Assembly (NCBI GenBank): GCA_950106755.1
Contig: OX467088.1
Coordinates: forward strand, 7,114,001-7,178,000
Length of the DNA: 64,000 bases
DNA from: Climacium dendroides
Taxonomy: Eukaryota; Streptophyta; Bryopsida; Hypnales; Climaciaceae
Reading direction: 5' to 3'
Shown: piece by piece, positions 25,848-39,466 of the stretch
How positions within the stretch are numbered: the first letter of the stretch is position 1
Layout: each line of letters starts with the position of its first letter
The notes under the pieces: generated by a model
Seen by the model: only the letters and a program-made list of their open reading frames with translations
Databases searched by the model: none
What the model was told of the DNA's origin: nothing
Made by a program: the position numbers and the translations under genes

Positions 25848-28160
25848 TAAATCATAATTTTTTGGTTTAGAATGAATTAACTATGATTTTTCAAAGTGAA
25901 AAGTATGTAGGTAGCTATTGATGCTCATAGACTAGACTATTCATCAATCAAAATCAACCTTTGAATAGAGCTTATTAGTCTAAAAAATGATGAATACAAA
26001 ATTTAAGATGTCTATATAATATTGGCTCTCAGAGAATGATCCACATCATGCTTTCATTTATTTTAGCCTTATGTGATTAAGAACACCATTAAGAACAAAA
26101 AGATACACTGAACAAATTGTGATCCATTTTTCAAACTCTTTGTATTATTTCTTTGAATTGTTTTTGATAGTTCTATAGGGGCAATTCTAATTGTCTAGGT
26201 GGAAATTGAGCCTCTTATTGTAAATTTTGTTCCTTCTAAACTCCAAGGTTAGTGTCAAATTTACTGGTGTTAAAAGACCGGATTACTAGAGATGCTCTTA
26301 CAATATTGTACTAGTGTGTCTTATGTCTTTGCTATAGTGTAACAAAATAAAATATATATTTTTTTAATTCATGAAAACATTGAAATTCAATATCTTCTTT
26401 GTTATAAGTTGGAATACTATAAAACTAAATCCATAGATCCCTTTTTGCAAAGGGTTTTTTAATGGTACTATGAAGGCAACTAGAAGACAAACAATTTCAT
26501 AGATCTCACTGTAACAACAAAACAAAACAAAATAAAAAACCTCACTTAAGGTATGGATTGATATATTGTTCATTATTTAGTGTGGATTTCAATATTTAGA
26601 TACTACTTCAATCACTATACAAGTTGACATTAAATTTTTTTATTACTTCATCAGAAGACATTGTATTTTTATATTTTTTAAAAATAAGTAAAATTATCAT
26701 TGTGGTTTATTTTTATAATCTATTTTATTTTTTTAAATCTCTATTTTTGTAAGATTGCATATTGTTTTTGTGCATTCAATACATTTTTGGCTTTTGACAG
26801 CTTTTTTCTAGTATCAAATTGGTTGATATACTCTAATCCCCTTATAATGACTACCTTTACCTCTTTTCATAGTGGTTATATTAGAGAAGAGTCCTACTTC
26901 AGAATTAGCATACAATTGTCACATTCAGGAGACAATTGAAAATGAAATTTAAAATTTTTAATTTCAATGTATTTCAAATTAGTCTAAATGTGTAAATAAT
27001 CACACTGCAATACTTATACATATTATGTAATATTAAAATTAATTTTTTACAATACTAGCACATAGTTCAATATATAATATAATGCTTCTTCATAATACAC
27101 AATACATAGTACAATTTGTCATGATTAAAGGGGTTAGAATGTAGTCCTTCTCATGCTCATTTAATGATTTAGAACATGTTTTTATATTCACCTATCCCTA
27201 CAAATTTGTTGAGTGCTACTTAAAAGTTTGTTTTTTATTCACTTTCACAAGTCAAAGTCTAAATATAATTAGATGGAGTACTAATAGTGACAAAATGAGT
27301 GACAGAAGCTACAACAAAATAATTTAGGTTGGATCAACATGTGGCTACACTTTTGGCCAAGATTTTTCTCAAGTAGCCACACAGCTAAAGTTTTTACCAA
27401 AAATTAATTGAATTTAAATGTATAGTACGTTGAGTAATGGGCTCACAATTGTTGCACATTTTTCATCTGCTCTTAGAATATTAAAAAATAGACTAAAAAT
27501 AGATTGATGAAAAAATCAAAATGAATGAAAACATTACATTGGATCCCATGCATTATGAAATGAATAGTATTTGGTTTTGCTGCCAAAAAAACAATTTTTT
27601 TTTACAAGTAGACCATGAAATCTCAAAAAAGCAAATGGATTCATTTATTCATTGTTAATTGATTATTCAAAAGAATATCTTTTTAACATGGGCAAGCAAA
27701 ATAGAAAGCATCCTACCTCAATTCTACCACAATCCTTGATTTTTGACCCTTCTAAATTGTGTAATTGGAATTTTGGCAAACACATCTTCTATTAGAGAGG
27801 TTACTTTTCAATTTTAGAAGTATAATTTCAAAATTCATAGATTTCTTTAGTGTCTTATATTAATCCTCAACTCTTCATAAGAAAAGTATCATTTGGATGT
27901 ATTTTGGAAAAGCTATAGAGTGTCCTTTTTGGAGGAACTTACTTGAATTCATTTTCAATGATTGGTGTTGAATATTTACTTCTAGTAATATTTTCAACTT
28001 TAATATGTAAGAAAATGAAAATTTTATATAGTGTATTGTAGCAACTTTTGTTTGTTTCACTTCATCTACATTTTAGCCATAAAAATGTTCTTTTCTAAAT
28101 TTTAATTTAAATAATGAAATGACACAGTAAGAAATGATGCACCGTGATCTTGGGGAGATC

Positions 28161-28850
28161 ACTATCAATTTTTTTTAAAACTATGTGAGTTAAAAAGTAG
28201 GGTCCATTTCATTTGAAGCAAGGAAATTTCATGTAATACATATAGTAGGAATTATTTATTAAAAAATTATCTTTGATAGATGTGGACTAGGATTTTGAGC
28301 ATCGTAACACATTTAGATATCTATTAGAATCCATCATATGTATACATCCTAATTTACATTTGTTAGAGTATACATGCCCATCGTTCCTGTGCCCATGCCT
28401 ATGGAAACAACAAAATTCCTTGACCATTGGAAGTGGAAGGAAACTATATGTGAACGATGCATTGGCCACCACCCTTTGTGCATGTGGTTTAGATGATTTT
28501 GAGGATTGGCATCCTTTGATGGATAACAAACACTTGTAGAATCAAAATGAAATCATTAGACAAAATGATACCTTAAGAATATATAAAGTATCTAAACCAC
28601 ATGGTTGAGTAATGTTTCAAAGTTTTTTAATATATTGTTACTTTGAGATGATTATGCTAACATCCCAAGAAAATTACTATCAATTTTTTCACAAAACTTG
28701 TGAATTAAAAGATAAGGTCCATTAAATTTGAAGTAGATGTAGGGCTACTACAAGGTTCATGAAATACTTCATACTTTAAAAAATATAAATTAGGATGTGT
28801 AAAAACATTATGTGGTGGGAATTTTTATTAATAAGTTAGCCTTGATAGAT
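28161..28850 (+). repeat. Direct repeats of about 120-170 bp flanking a coding-like scrap
   Basis: ACTATCAATTTTTT, GGTCCATT, TTTGAAG and GATAGATGTGG-like blocks occur in the same order at 28161-28283 and 28676-28850. Between them, near 28375-28534, plus-strand frames give short protein-like strings broken by a frame change and stops. This could be the decayed remains of a small LTR-type element, but no primer-binding site or integrase was seen. Confidence 0.35.
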
Positions 28851-31052
28851 AGTGGCTATGCAAATTTCTAAATGGCTTGGATGGCCCATCCACAACTTAT
28901 CTATCCAAATCCACAAGTAGATCATTTAAGCCATCAATTTTTTTTAGTTGACATGAATCATAATGTGTCAAGACACCTCTCGAACAATGTTGATGAACAT
29001 CATAATGAGAAAAGGCATGTCACGTCTAGATAGAAAACCTTGAGGTAGACAGATGTTTTATGTAGATGATAAAACTGACATAATCAAGAAAATTTACAAT
29101 GAAGGGTGGTTGATTGAAATTGTGTCATGGTACTGGTAGTATAGATATTAAAAAAAATTAAATGTTAATGTCAGACATTAACCACAAGTCTTAAAAATTG
29201 TCACACTGCACAAATAGATAGGTTTACATTAGTAGTTTAAATGGATTAAAAATTGTACAATACAAGGATTGGGACAAGGATAGAGTTTGTAATCCATTTA
29301 ACTTTAGACTTTGAAACTTTACATGTTAAATACACTCATATTGATTGAGATGTTTACAAGATGTTTTAATGAAGATTTTGAAGTGTTCAATAGTAAACAT
29401 GTTAAAAAACCCTAAAAGTTGGAGGATGTTTTGGAAGAAGAAAGTCTAAAATTGCTAATTTTTGATGCATTGTCCAAAATAATAATTCTTTTTTAAAATT
29501 TCAAAAATAAAAAGTGTACTAAACAAGTAAGGCAATGTGTAGAAAAAATTTCAGCCCATTTAACAATGTGGATTGAAAGATTATAATGTTTGAAGTGGAA
29601 AAAAATACTCAATTTTTCATTCTTGAGAAACAAGGTGAGACTTTGAGCCCCTCTTGGAATAAAATTTTTTATTTGCACAAAAATGAAGATTTTAACCATT
29701 CATAAGTATATGGTATTAGATTCGCCTAATCAATTTGAACTAAAAACTTTTCTCATCACCGATTGACGAATCCAATTGTGTTTAGGTTGTCAAATTGATT
29801 GTTGCATTTGCAACTGCCAATTTGAACTCTTAAACAAATACCAATTGCAATCCAATTTCAACAACCTATTTACAACATAAATACAATTCGAAAAGACAAA
29901 TATAATTGCATATATGAAAGAATTCATAAGTAAGGAAAATTGCACAAAAGAAAAAGTCTAGGCTTTAATTGAGAGCTCCAAAAAGAAAAACAACTTGTCT
30001 ATATTTGCTACAAAGAGACATTAATTCAAATTGAAAGGTCACTACTCCATTTGCCTACTTCCAAATCTATGGCATTTAGGCCACTTAATATCTAATAGCT
30101 TCTATTTGCCCAAATATAAACATCACCCCTAATTTGACTTACTACAATGGAAATAGAACATCAATTTGTCCACATTCCCATTGGGATGTCTAATAGACTT
30201 AAATTCAAATATTCAATGTGTCTATATGTATATATGGTAGCTAAATAGGACTAATATATAAAATTAAAACTTTAAAAATTTAGTAGTAGACCATGTACTA
30301 ATTTTTATTTTTATTTTTTGAATTTTAAATCTAGAGAGAAGTTATTAGTAAATTTTGTATGTCATGGAAGGTTTATTTTATAGTCACATATAGACAAATT
30401 ACAATTATGATTGGATGAAGTCCAAAATTGGCATGTGAATGTCATATACTAATTGGTAGGTTTTTAAATTGATGGCATAATCCCAAAATTGATTTGAATA
30501 CATTTTGGAGAACATATTATCCATAATGAGTGATCCTACTTTCACCTCTATAAAGGGAATTGGGATCCAAGTGGGTCCTCAAAATGTGCTTTAACCCAAA
30601 TTTGATAAGGTAAACAATTGTATTGGAATATTAGGTCAATCTATGAATAATTGTGAAGATGCAAATTATTCAACTTTTCAAAAGAAAGCACTATAGGATG
30701 TATTCTATGGCCCATTTTGGAAATTTGTATTCATCTCTTAGTGAAATGCAGTACAAACTAATAAAGTATATGGTTGTATTTAAATATCATGAAATTAATA
30801 CACACATAGTATTACAAGGTCACTATTCTTATATATAATCAATAAACATTTGTATATACATACAATTCATACACAATCTTCCTTATAGGGACCATGTGCG
30901 TAGTGTTTTCAAACCCCATTTCATATAAACAATTTACTACGAAGTTCATTTTTTAGTGACATTTATTACAAAAAGAGACATTTTGCCACGCTTACAACAT
31001 GTCTATGTAAAACAAAAATTGTTAAGTAATTTGGAACTTCTTTCTACAATCC

Positions 31053-31092
31053 ACACCCTATAGAAGTGCTTGACACCCTATAGAAGTGCTTG
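31053..31092. repeat. Perfect 20-bp tandem duplication
   Basis: ACACCCTATAGAAGTGCTTG occurs twice, head to tail. Confidence 0.97.
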
Positions 31093-31220
31093 TATATGTG
31101 AAATTGTAACATTTCTACATATTTTGTGTGTTCAATATTTTAAAAAATTACATAATAAGGTTAAAAAAGAAAAAGAATAGTTCTTCTATTGATGTTTTAA
31201 GAACTCACAAACAATTTGAA

Positions 31221-31307
31221 GTCAATCAAAATTTAATTGTACCTTCAAATACATCTTTTATAAGTCAATCAAAAATTTAATTGTACCTTCAAATACATCT
31301 TTTATAT
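31221..31307. repeat. Near-perfect tandem duplication of about 43 bp
   Basis: The unit beginning GTCAATCAAAATTTAATTGT is repeated once, with one extra A in the second unit. Confidence 0.95.
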
Positions 31308-32471
31308 TGTGAGAGCAAATGTTTTCAATACCTTTCATAGATTAATCCTTAAACAACAAGCTAGTTACCATGGAATTGATATGTTTTGGTATCATGTGAA
31401 TTATTGATTTAAAAAAAATGCAAAAGCACTCATTAGAAGTCAAACTATTGTAGAAGATCATTCCTTTTCAAGCAAAATTTGGAAGATGAATAGTTGCACT
31501 TCTATCTTGCGTGGAGAGATTCTTTGCCATTCATTAGCCGGAAAATGTCCTCATCATTGTTTATGGGTTAATGTACTTAATGAAATTAGAGTTGGGAAAC
31601 CTAAAAGATGATAACGACGGTGAAGATGAAAGCAAACTCATAAATCTACAAATATGTAAATTCGTAGTAGGCTGCTTTACTCATGCGAATTGCCTCCACT
31701 CATGCGAATTGCAAGGACCTCCAAGATCTGCAATCGCTGAACACACTTTTAGGAGCAAATGCAGGAGACCTGTTTCCTGAATCAGTCAGATTGACGCACT
31801 TCTTGAATATAAGTGCGATTTGAATGTTTCACAAACTAAGTTAGACAATTTCAGGGTCATGTTCCAAATGATGAGATCAGATGCGTACCGTGAGAGACCC
31901 TGCACAGTAGATAGATTATGTAGCAAGAACCAAAAATCAACAGTAGATATGATTCTGTAGCACAATATCAAAAGCTAAAAAGAAGATATGATCTTATAGC
32001 ATTCCCAAACGAGTTTTGCACATTCTGCAAAAAAAAGTTTTTAATCAACAGTCTAGCAATATAACAGCAACGCAGGAAACAATGTTTCAAAACTCTGTCA
32101 CAAAATCATCAATTCATCATGTGAGCCAGTTGATGACCACGACAAAAGCATGGACTAATTTGTCTCATGGCTCATTTTGAAAGAAACAAGCGCAGGGTTT
32201 ACAAGAACATGGGCAAAAATCCTTAAACTCTCTGACTACAGTGTGCACCAGATTGGTCTGAAACTCGCAAAGTTCTGACTACGAGGTGGCTAATTTGCAC
32301 ATTTGACCAATCTTTCACATATGAATTAGAGCATTTCACCAATGGGTCGTTACACACTCTCTGTGTCTTCAATTTCAGAGAATCCTCGAAACCCAACAGA
32401 ACAGTCCCGGCAACTTTTCTTGGTTTCCAGTTTGATTTCTTGATCAAGGGTAAGCGGTTTCCCATCCTTTA

Positions 32472-35400
32472 TCATTGTTCTTTAGACACCTCAAAGCGGG
32501 AGGGTGATGTGACCGCCTTCATGCAACAGATGCCTGATACCAAAATAGTGATAAGAGTAAATGCCTGCAGCCAAAACAGATTTTGGTTACTTGCCATACA
32601 ACACCATATGAAGAAAAGACATAGAGAATAGTCCAGAGGATCCACCGTGTAGACCAAGCGTTCTATAAGGAATTGAAAGCGACGAAGTCCTATCCAACGA
32701 ATAGACAACTCTGGCGTACTTATGAAAACCAAAGGTCAATTAGACCCTAAGCGAGACATTCTAGCCTTATCACAATCCCTACTTGCACTGCTCCGTAGGG
32801 TTTGCATTATATATGGGTCTTCAAAGAGTACCCTAAAGCCAGGATCGCGGGTCTTCAAAGCACTGGGCCTAGAGGGAAAGCACTATAATAAATTGACTTT
32901 CTTCTCCAGGTGCTTCAATTTATAAACTAGCCATAGACACGGGTAAACAATTAAAGAATAACACAGATCACAAACCTGCAAGAATATATCAACTTACCAC
33001 AAAAATTCCTTCAAGGATCACCGCTCTAGTCCTGCAAAGTGCATCACAGCCTGTAGTCGCGTTGCCAGTGTCATCGAGAAGGCGGCGTTCCATGATTCCG
33101 AAATGATTCTCATTTGAAGCCAACGGATCAGAGGAATACATTGAAATATGTCTAGTTCCAGTCGCTTTCAAGCTGGACAGTACCTCCTCCAACACCTTCC
33201 CTGTAATGCATAGAAATCCAAACTAAAATGAATTTCAACTTGCTAGGAGAAGGTCTCCAAATGTGCCACTAAGGATCAATACTTGTCAGTGGATAGCTCT
33301 TGTCTATCGTTCATGCCCCAGATGAGTATTAAATCCTGGATGAAAGAGGATATTCTTTAGCGACTCTACACCTGGTAGCATTATACTCCCCGCATATGAA
33401 AAGCCACGCAGATCTCAGAGTATGACGCTCTGCGCCATTCAAGAGATCCCAAATGACCAAAAAATGTCTGAAGGAGTTGAAATCAACATCATTTAGAAAT
33501 TTCCAAGGAAGTGAACGTACCAACAGAAAAAAGAAAGAATACCCTGCATTCTTAAACGATAAAAATTATGTTTTGAAAGTTACTACATACGGTTATTAGT
33601 TTCCAAAGTAAAACTTATACTTTTAGCTAGAGCATAAAACTTATACTTATAGCTAGAGCACTTGGTGTTCGAAAACGAAGATCAGCTCCTCTAATTCGAG
33701 AGACACTTACAACCTCCAGTATTACCTTCTGAAGAGTAAACGGAAGCTAAGCGCCAGTCCAATGTAGGACTGTAGCAGATAAGCAAAACGTCAGTTTCCT
33801 CTTGCGCTCTAGATGTTTTCCTCCCAGCAATGTAAGCCTGGAACAAATACATATTCAACGTAATGAAAACATTTGTGGTAAAGAAATTGCTTGACAAGGT
33901 GGAACATAAAATCATCAATATTAACATGCTTATTTTTGTTCACCTCAAGAGCAAATCCATAGTTGGACTAAAAGACAGGCCACAACGATGAGATTCTCAT
34001 CAAAGAACCTGGGTTGCAATGAATCACCTGAACATCAGGAACACCAATGAGCCTCTTCACATCATGCCTTCGAATTGCACAAGATCCAGAGACTGCGACT
34101 TGTCCAATTTTCACAGCGGAACCAAGCTTGGTTTCAACGCTTGAAAATAGTGACTCGGCAACCGAGGCTTTGTTGCTTGCTACCGTGACGTACGGAATTG
34201 ACAATGAGAATTTGGCGAGTGCGATAGAATCCTACAATTCGAAGCAGTAACGACTCTCAATGTTAGACCATATACCAACAAAACTTTTAACTTTGGATTC
34301 CTTGGACCAAGAACATAACAGTCTAGAGCACACCGCCTCAACCTTGTCACTTAGTTGCGTAGTAGTTGGCAGTAACTACACTTGCTTATAATAATTGGTT
34401 GCGGTACAAACGCTTTCATCCTTGACCTAAAGACGTGAGAGGATATGGGCCAAAGAAAGAAGATATCAGAGACTCTTAGATTCCCTGATTTTCTCTTGAA
34501 TTAGCAGTTGGGCCTAAGACGTTCAAAACTCCTTTCAAAAATGTTATGAATGCTCTGAGCACAAGCTGACATGAATTTACACCATGTAATTATCGTACAC
34601 ATGCCAATGACCGGTCACATATGAATTAGTAATAGTTTCTTCATCCATGGGTACTATTAAATCTTGTTAATTTGGAAATGCTGAATACTAATGGTATTGG
34701 CTCCCGGTCACAACGAAAAATTAAGGTTTTGTGGAAAAAGTTGTGACCTTTCTCAATTTGAGTTTACATAGGTTTGTAGCTATTATGACATAACGCCTTT
34801 ACCCTTCACTGGACAATTTCAATGTGCCTCTTATTTTCTACATTCACCAGGCATTTTTCTTCGGACAGTTCAATATACCTGGTAAGCTGTCCGGTTGTTG
34901 GAAGTGTCCGTTCATTGGATCGTGTACGATACTTCCCACTAGATATTGTTGCTTACTGTCTGGCCAGCAAAAGCAAATAAGCATAATCAACATGATAATT
35001 ACCTGAAGAGTCTTCAGAACGTCAGAGAAGTGGCTTCGAGAAATGTCCTCAGATCGGAGCTGTATACAATAGGAAAACACTTTGAATAAATAGAGACAGA
35101 GAAGCACTGCAAATGAAAACCCAAACCTGTCAGAAACGACTGCTAAACCCACAAAATTGACCAATACTCAGATCTTCAAAAACTAGGAAAGGAAAAGAAA
35201 AAGAAAAAGAAAAACCTCACCTCTTTTCCAATAAATGCAACAATCATCTCTGGATTTTCTCCTCTTTGGCTCAAATCCTGCGAGGCTCATTAGTGTCAGA
35301 GGGATGGCGAAACAACATCTACGTGTTTATAGCAAAGATCATGTATAAACGAGATTAAGGGTAAAGGTGGAAAAAAAATTCATCCGTACCTGAGTGGCTG

Positions 35401-36173
35401 GGCATTTTCCAAAACTGTGCAAGATAGAATCTACCAGGCTTTCAGACGTTTGGGATTCATAATTGACACGTCGATCCTGCTCACCCAAGCATCTGCACAA
35501 AACTGAATTAGACCAAAGCAGTCCCCAGACTCAAGAATTGCCTGTGTAACTTAAAGTCGTGTCTACAATTAGGGATTTGTCTGTACATCAAAATCCAAGT
35601 ACCAGACCTCTTCACAACCTTGAACAGAATGAAAATTACGAGTTCAATTAATGATCTGTCCAAAACCCTAATAAGGCCCAAAGCATTCCAAAGGTTCACG
35701 ATGTCCTGCTTCCCTAGAAATCCAGTTTTAAATTAGGGTATTGCCTGTGAAGCAGAATACAAGTACTAGCCACTTCGAAACCTTGAGCAGCAAAACCACG
35801 AATTCGATTGTGATCCACCACAACCCTAATTAGACAGAAATCAGTCTACAGGCTCACCATTCCCTGCCTGCTTCGCTGAAAGAGTCTCTACATGTAGGGT
35901 TATGTCTGTAATTCAGGATCCAAGTGCCAGACCTCTTCACAACCTTGAACAGAATGAAAATTACAAAATCAAATGCAATTTCTTCGCGTCGCTTCCTCAT
36001 CGAATGAAAACTAAGGTTCCATCAATCACGTACCGCAGATCCGACCACACAAAAGCAGGAGTGACGGTGGAGGAGTGCAAAGCCTCCGCTGCTGCAGCCA
36101 AGTGCAAAGAAATCAGAGCCAAGACGAAGAGAGACGGAATTGAAATCTTCGCAGTTCTACATCGCTTCTCCAT
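32472..36173 (-). CDS. V-ATPase accessory membrane protein, Ac45/VOA1-like (S1-type)
   Basis: Single-pass secretory-pathway protein resembling the plant relatives of V-ATPase accessory subunit S1 (Ac45) and yeast Voa1, which assist assembly of the membrane sector of the proton pump. Coding exons 36173-36034, 35492-35390, 35277-35221, 35059-35003, 34231-34028, 33837-33726, 33200-32998 and 32564-32472 join in frame to 322 residues. Residues 1-30 form a signal peptide (KISIPSLFVLALISLHLAAA). Next come TPAFVWSDLR, the luminal opening typical of S1 proteins, MIVAFIGKELRSEDISRSHF at about 92-111, and a long beta-rich luminal domain. One membrane helix lies at about 284-307 (ILEGIFVAFTLITILVSG), followed by a short cytosolic tail, CCMKAVTSPSRFEVSKEQ. 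Annotation rests on my memory of the Arabidopsis homologue; the V-ATPase role in plants is inferred from family membership. Confidence 0.8.
33521..33615 (-). repeat. About 95-bp intronic repeat, copy 3 of 3
   Basis: Core GTTTTGAAAGTTACTACATA followed by TTATTAGTTTCCAAAGT, in the intron 33201-33725 of the VOA1-like gene. Confidence 0.5.
35507..35990 (-). repeat. Intronic tandem triplication, about 162-bp unit
   Basis: Three head-to-tail units start near 35507, 35669 and 35831. The landmark CAAGTACCAGACCTCTTCAC recurs in varied form at 35596, 35760 and 35921. The array fills most of intron 1 of the VOA1-like gene (35493-36033) and stops about 45 bases short of the donor of exon 1. Each unit carries an ACCCTAA or AGGGTTA-like motif, so a regulatory role is possible but unproven. 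Confidence 0.85.
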
Positions 36174-38271
36174 GTCCGCAAATCTCGAGCTTTGTCTGCA
36201 CATGCGTACAATCTCGAGCTCGAAATGTAACTATGTTGAGACGAGACAACTGGCTGAGGTCGGATGAATGAATAGCCCACGTGGATGATGTTTTTGGATG
36301 ATATTCGTAATTAAATGTTTTTAGATGAAACCGCAAATGTGTAACTGAAGTGCTTAAATTGAATATAGTAAAATCACTTTTTATGATAATCTCTGTAAGC
36401 AATTTTAATTCTTTAAAATATCTATATCATTGATTCATGAAGGACATTCATTTTTTTTTCCATTGCTACACTATTTGACATTAAGTTTCTTCAATGAATA
36501 TAATTTGGATGAAGTGCATATTTCAAAGCACTCATCCTCCTCCATGTGGATGGTTGGACACTAAAAGATTAAGATGCATTTGAAGGTGGTATTTTATTTA
36601 TGTTATTTTATCCTTTAACATTAAAAAGACACAATACAAAGTTAAATACGAGTATTATGGATGTATAATGAAAATTTAGTATTTTTTACATTAGTTAAAT
36701 TGATTAATGAAAAATGTTGAAAAATTAGTGAAGGAAATCCTAAAAAGCCCCCAAATCATACTTTGTTTTTCATTCAATTTAGTGTCAATTTTGAATTAAT
36801 ATCCACCAATTTAATAAAGAGCATTAATCAAAAGTATATCAATAGAAAGAAGAAAAAGTAAGCTCAAATTAATGCAATAATCAGTGTATCTACATTGAAT
36901 ATTGACTTTCGACTTCAAAATGATTCCTAAAATTATTGAGATTTTTTTGAACAAAATTAAACAAAATGAAGTTTATCAAGTTTTGTTTCTTCATTGTTTG
37001 AAATTACCAAAAATATTCTAAAATAGATTGATTCCTTGCAAATTAAAGTTGTGAGTCTACAACTATATTTCTTAATATAATATGACACATTAATAAAATT
37101 GAATATAATTATATTTTCATGAACCTAATAAGGTACATTCTTTGACCTCCCAAAAAAGTTTTAAAGAATTACATCAAAATTTTAAATAATAGGAACCTAC
37201 CTAAAATCCCCAAAAGAACATTTGAAGACTTTGAACCTTTGGAGATAATATATTATATTTTTTTAAATGTTTTTTCCTATATTTTGAATTAAATTTGAGT
37301 CACTCCAATCATACTTGTAGGGTGCTAATATGGTGCTCTAAATTTTTTAGCTTGACTTAGTGCTATGAGGTATGTCAATGTTGCACATCTTCAACTTTGT
37401 TTTGCTCATTTAGTATTCTAGAAATGTTTTTTATATTTTTGAAAATTCATTGGGTTTCATATTTCTGAATTTTCATATTTATATTTACATATTTTTCTTT
37501 GTAGAAGCTACAAGAAGAGTCCAAATGAGATACAAATTATGTCATTTGATAGCTACAAACGTCAATATAGAATTCACATCACAGGTCGAGGCTCAATTCT
37601 TATTGGAATCCTATAGAATACATTGAAAATAATAGATGTAACTGAGAAGTGGTTGTTCAACCCTTCAAGGGGCAAAATTTGATTACATAATTTTTGAATT
37701 TGATGAGTAATTGAACACAAAACTTATGCATTTTTAGGCTTTGTAATTCAAATTCTTTTTTGTTTGTTCTTGAATTTCTTATTTAGTGACACATAATTTA
37801 ATTTGATATGATTACTTTTTCAATTAATAATTAAAAACTAAATTTAATACTTTATCCATTTCAATCCTTCATATAGTAGTCAACTTAAGCATTATATAAC
37901 CATTTAAAATTTATTATTAAATTATCACTAGTAATATGAAGTTATTGCTTTTTCAAAAATTATGCTCCACATAAGACATGGGGATGGAGAAAAATCTAAC
38001 AAGGCCTTTGAATGTCCAAAAATGATACAATACATGCAAGGAAAGACTTTGCCAAGTGAACCTCTAGTGTGTGCATGTGAGCTTAAATATTGTCATATGC
38101 TTTTAGCTTACTTTAAAAAATGCAATTAAGGATAGATATATTCTTAGTACATTTGTTATTCATTGAGTACACAAAGGCTATTATATACCATTAAAGTCTT
38201 ACTTCATATCCTAGACTCAAATAACCAAATGCAAATTTGACAAGCACTCCCTAATTACTAAGAGTTAATAC
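36174..38271. other. Promoter side of the VOA1-like gene, then a gene-free spacer
   Basis: 36174-36290 has near-genic base composition and probably holds the leader and core promoter of the VOA1-like gene; no clear TATA box was identified. From about 36300 the sequence is very AT-rich with no recognisable gene or element. Confidence 0.5.
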
Positions 38272-38858
38272 TTAACCTCTAAAGTCCCATTGTCCCTACG
38301 GGGGACAAAATGGATTTTGGACAGGCTTCTATGATTTCAATTTTTATTAATATTTTTTGAAATTTTCTCATAAGATAAAAAAACTTAAGAGCTTAAACTC
38401 TAGGAATATAATTTTTATTTCAATCAGTGCCTAGGAGCAAAAGTTATGCTACAATAACCTAAAAATGGGGGAGATCAAGCAGCAAACAAAATCCACAAAA
38501 AATTGAAACAAAATTTTTAATATTTTTTTTCTTATAGATTATATTTTTTGTAAATGGGAAACTTTGATTCATTCCATTTGGATTAGAGATGTGAAAGTTA
38601 TGGAGCTTCTTGTTTTGCAAGCAATCATAGCAATTTCTTAAGAAAAAGAAATTCTTTCACTTTGAATGCTAATATCTTTCACTCTATACAGTCAAAAATC
38701 ACAAAAAAATTATTACATGATCTAAGACAAGTGTAGAACAAGATCCTACAGTTAGATTCTAAAAAACATTTTTTAAAATTTATTTTGTAGGTGATTATAG
38801 TAGAAGTGGTAATTTTGAGTGGTTTTGGCAGAAAAATGGCCATGGGACTTTAGGTTAA
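38272..38858 (+). mobile_element. TTAA-flanked element, 587 bp, internally deleted relative
   Basis: TTAA at 38272-38275 and 38855-38858; ends CCTCTAAAGTCCCAT and ATGGGACTTTAGG are inverted. The right half (AAATGCTAATATCTTTCAC-like start, GATCCTACAGTTAGATTC, AGAAGTGGTAATTTTGAG) matches the right half of the copies at 6124-7070 and 24331-25847. The left half keeps only fragments. It reads as a shortened member of that family. Confidence 0.75.
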
Positions 38859-39466
38859 AAAAACAATATCCAAAGAACAAAAGGACATTATTTATGAAAT
38901 ATGAATTCAGTATCTCTTGTTGTGAAAGACTTTCATAACAAGAACTCCCATCACACCTTACTTAACGACTTCGGATGCATCCATATACCACACCATGGAA
39001 GCTTTCGTGCATGCCAATTCTCAACGATATTAATGGAATTCACCAGGACTGGCACATAAAAGCTCATGTAGAGCTTATATAAAGGTTATGGAGATGCAAT
39101 GGGGAGTCCAAGGTCAAGTCCATTTAGGAACACCTCCTAAATTTATATCTTAGTTTAAGCTGCATTGGAGACACTTCGCCATGAGAAGGTGCACACTGAT
39201 AAGTTAAAAAGCAAAGCTTACTCACGATGAATGTTGTATAAGACTAAGCAATTTTGCAACATTTGACATGAGAAAGTGAGTTGCGGTTCATACCAACAGT
39301 GGTGCACTTTGTAACATTTACACAGACTGTACACAGTTGTATCACAGAATCCCTTCTAGTTCTAGAAGAGTGGCCACATTCACAATTCACTAGAGTTGAC
39401 GAAGACTTGCATCACTTAAAGTCTGCTTCCTTCTTTCCTTCTAATAAGCCGTGAATGTACCCTACA

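Larger units (their letters stand above)
25852..31780. other. Gene-free AT-rich spacer
   Basis: No conserved protein, RNA gene or complete known element was recognised apart from the repeats listed separately. A fragment at 29460-29690 shares sequence, inverted, with about 63300-63480, and a shorter stretch of it with the element at 8881-9522. Confidence 0.55.
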
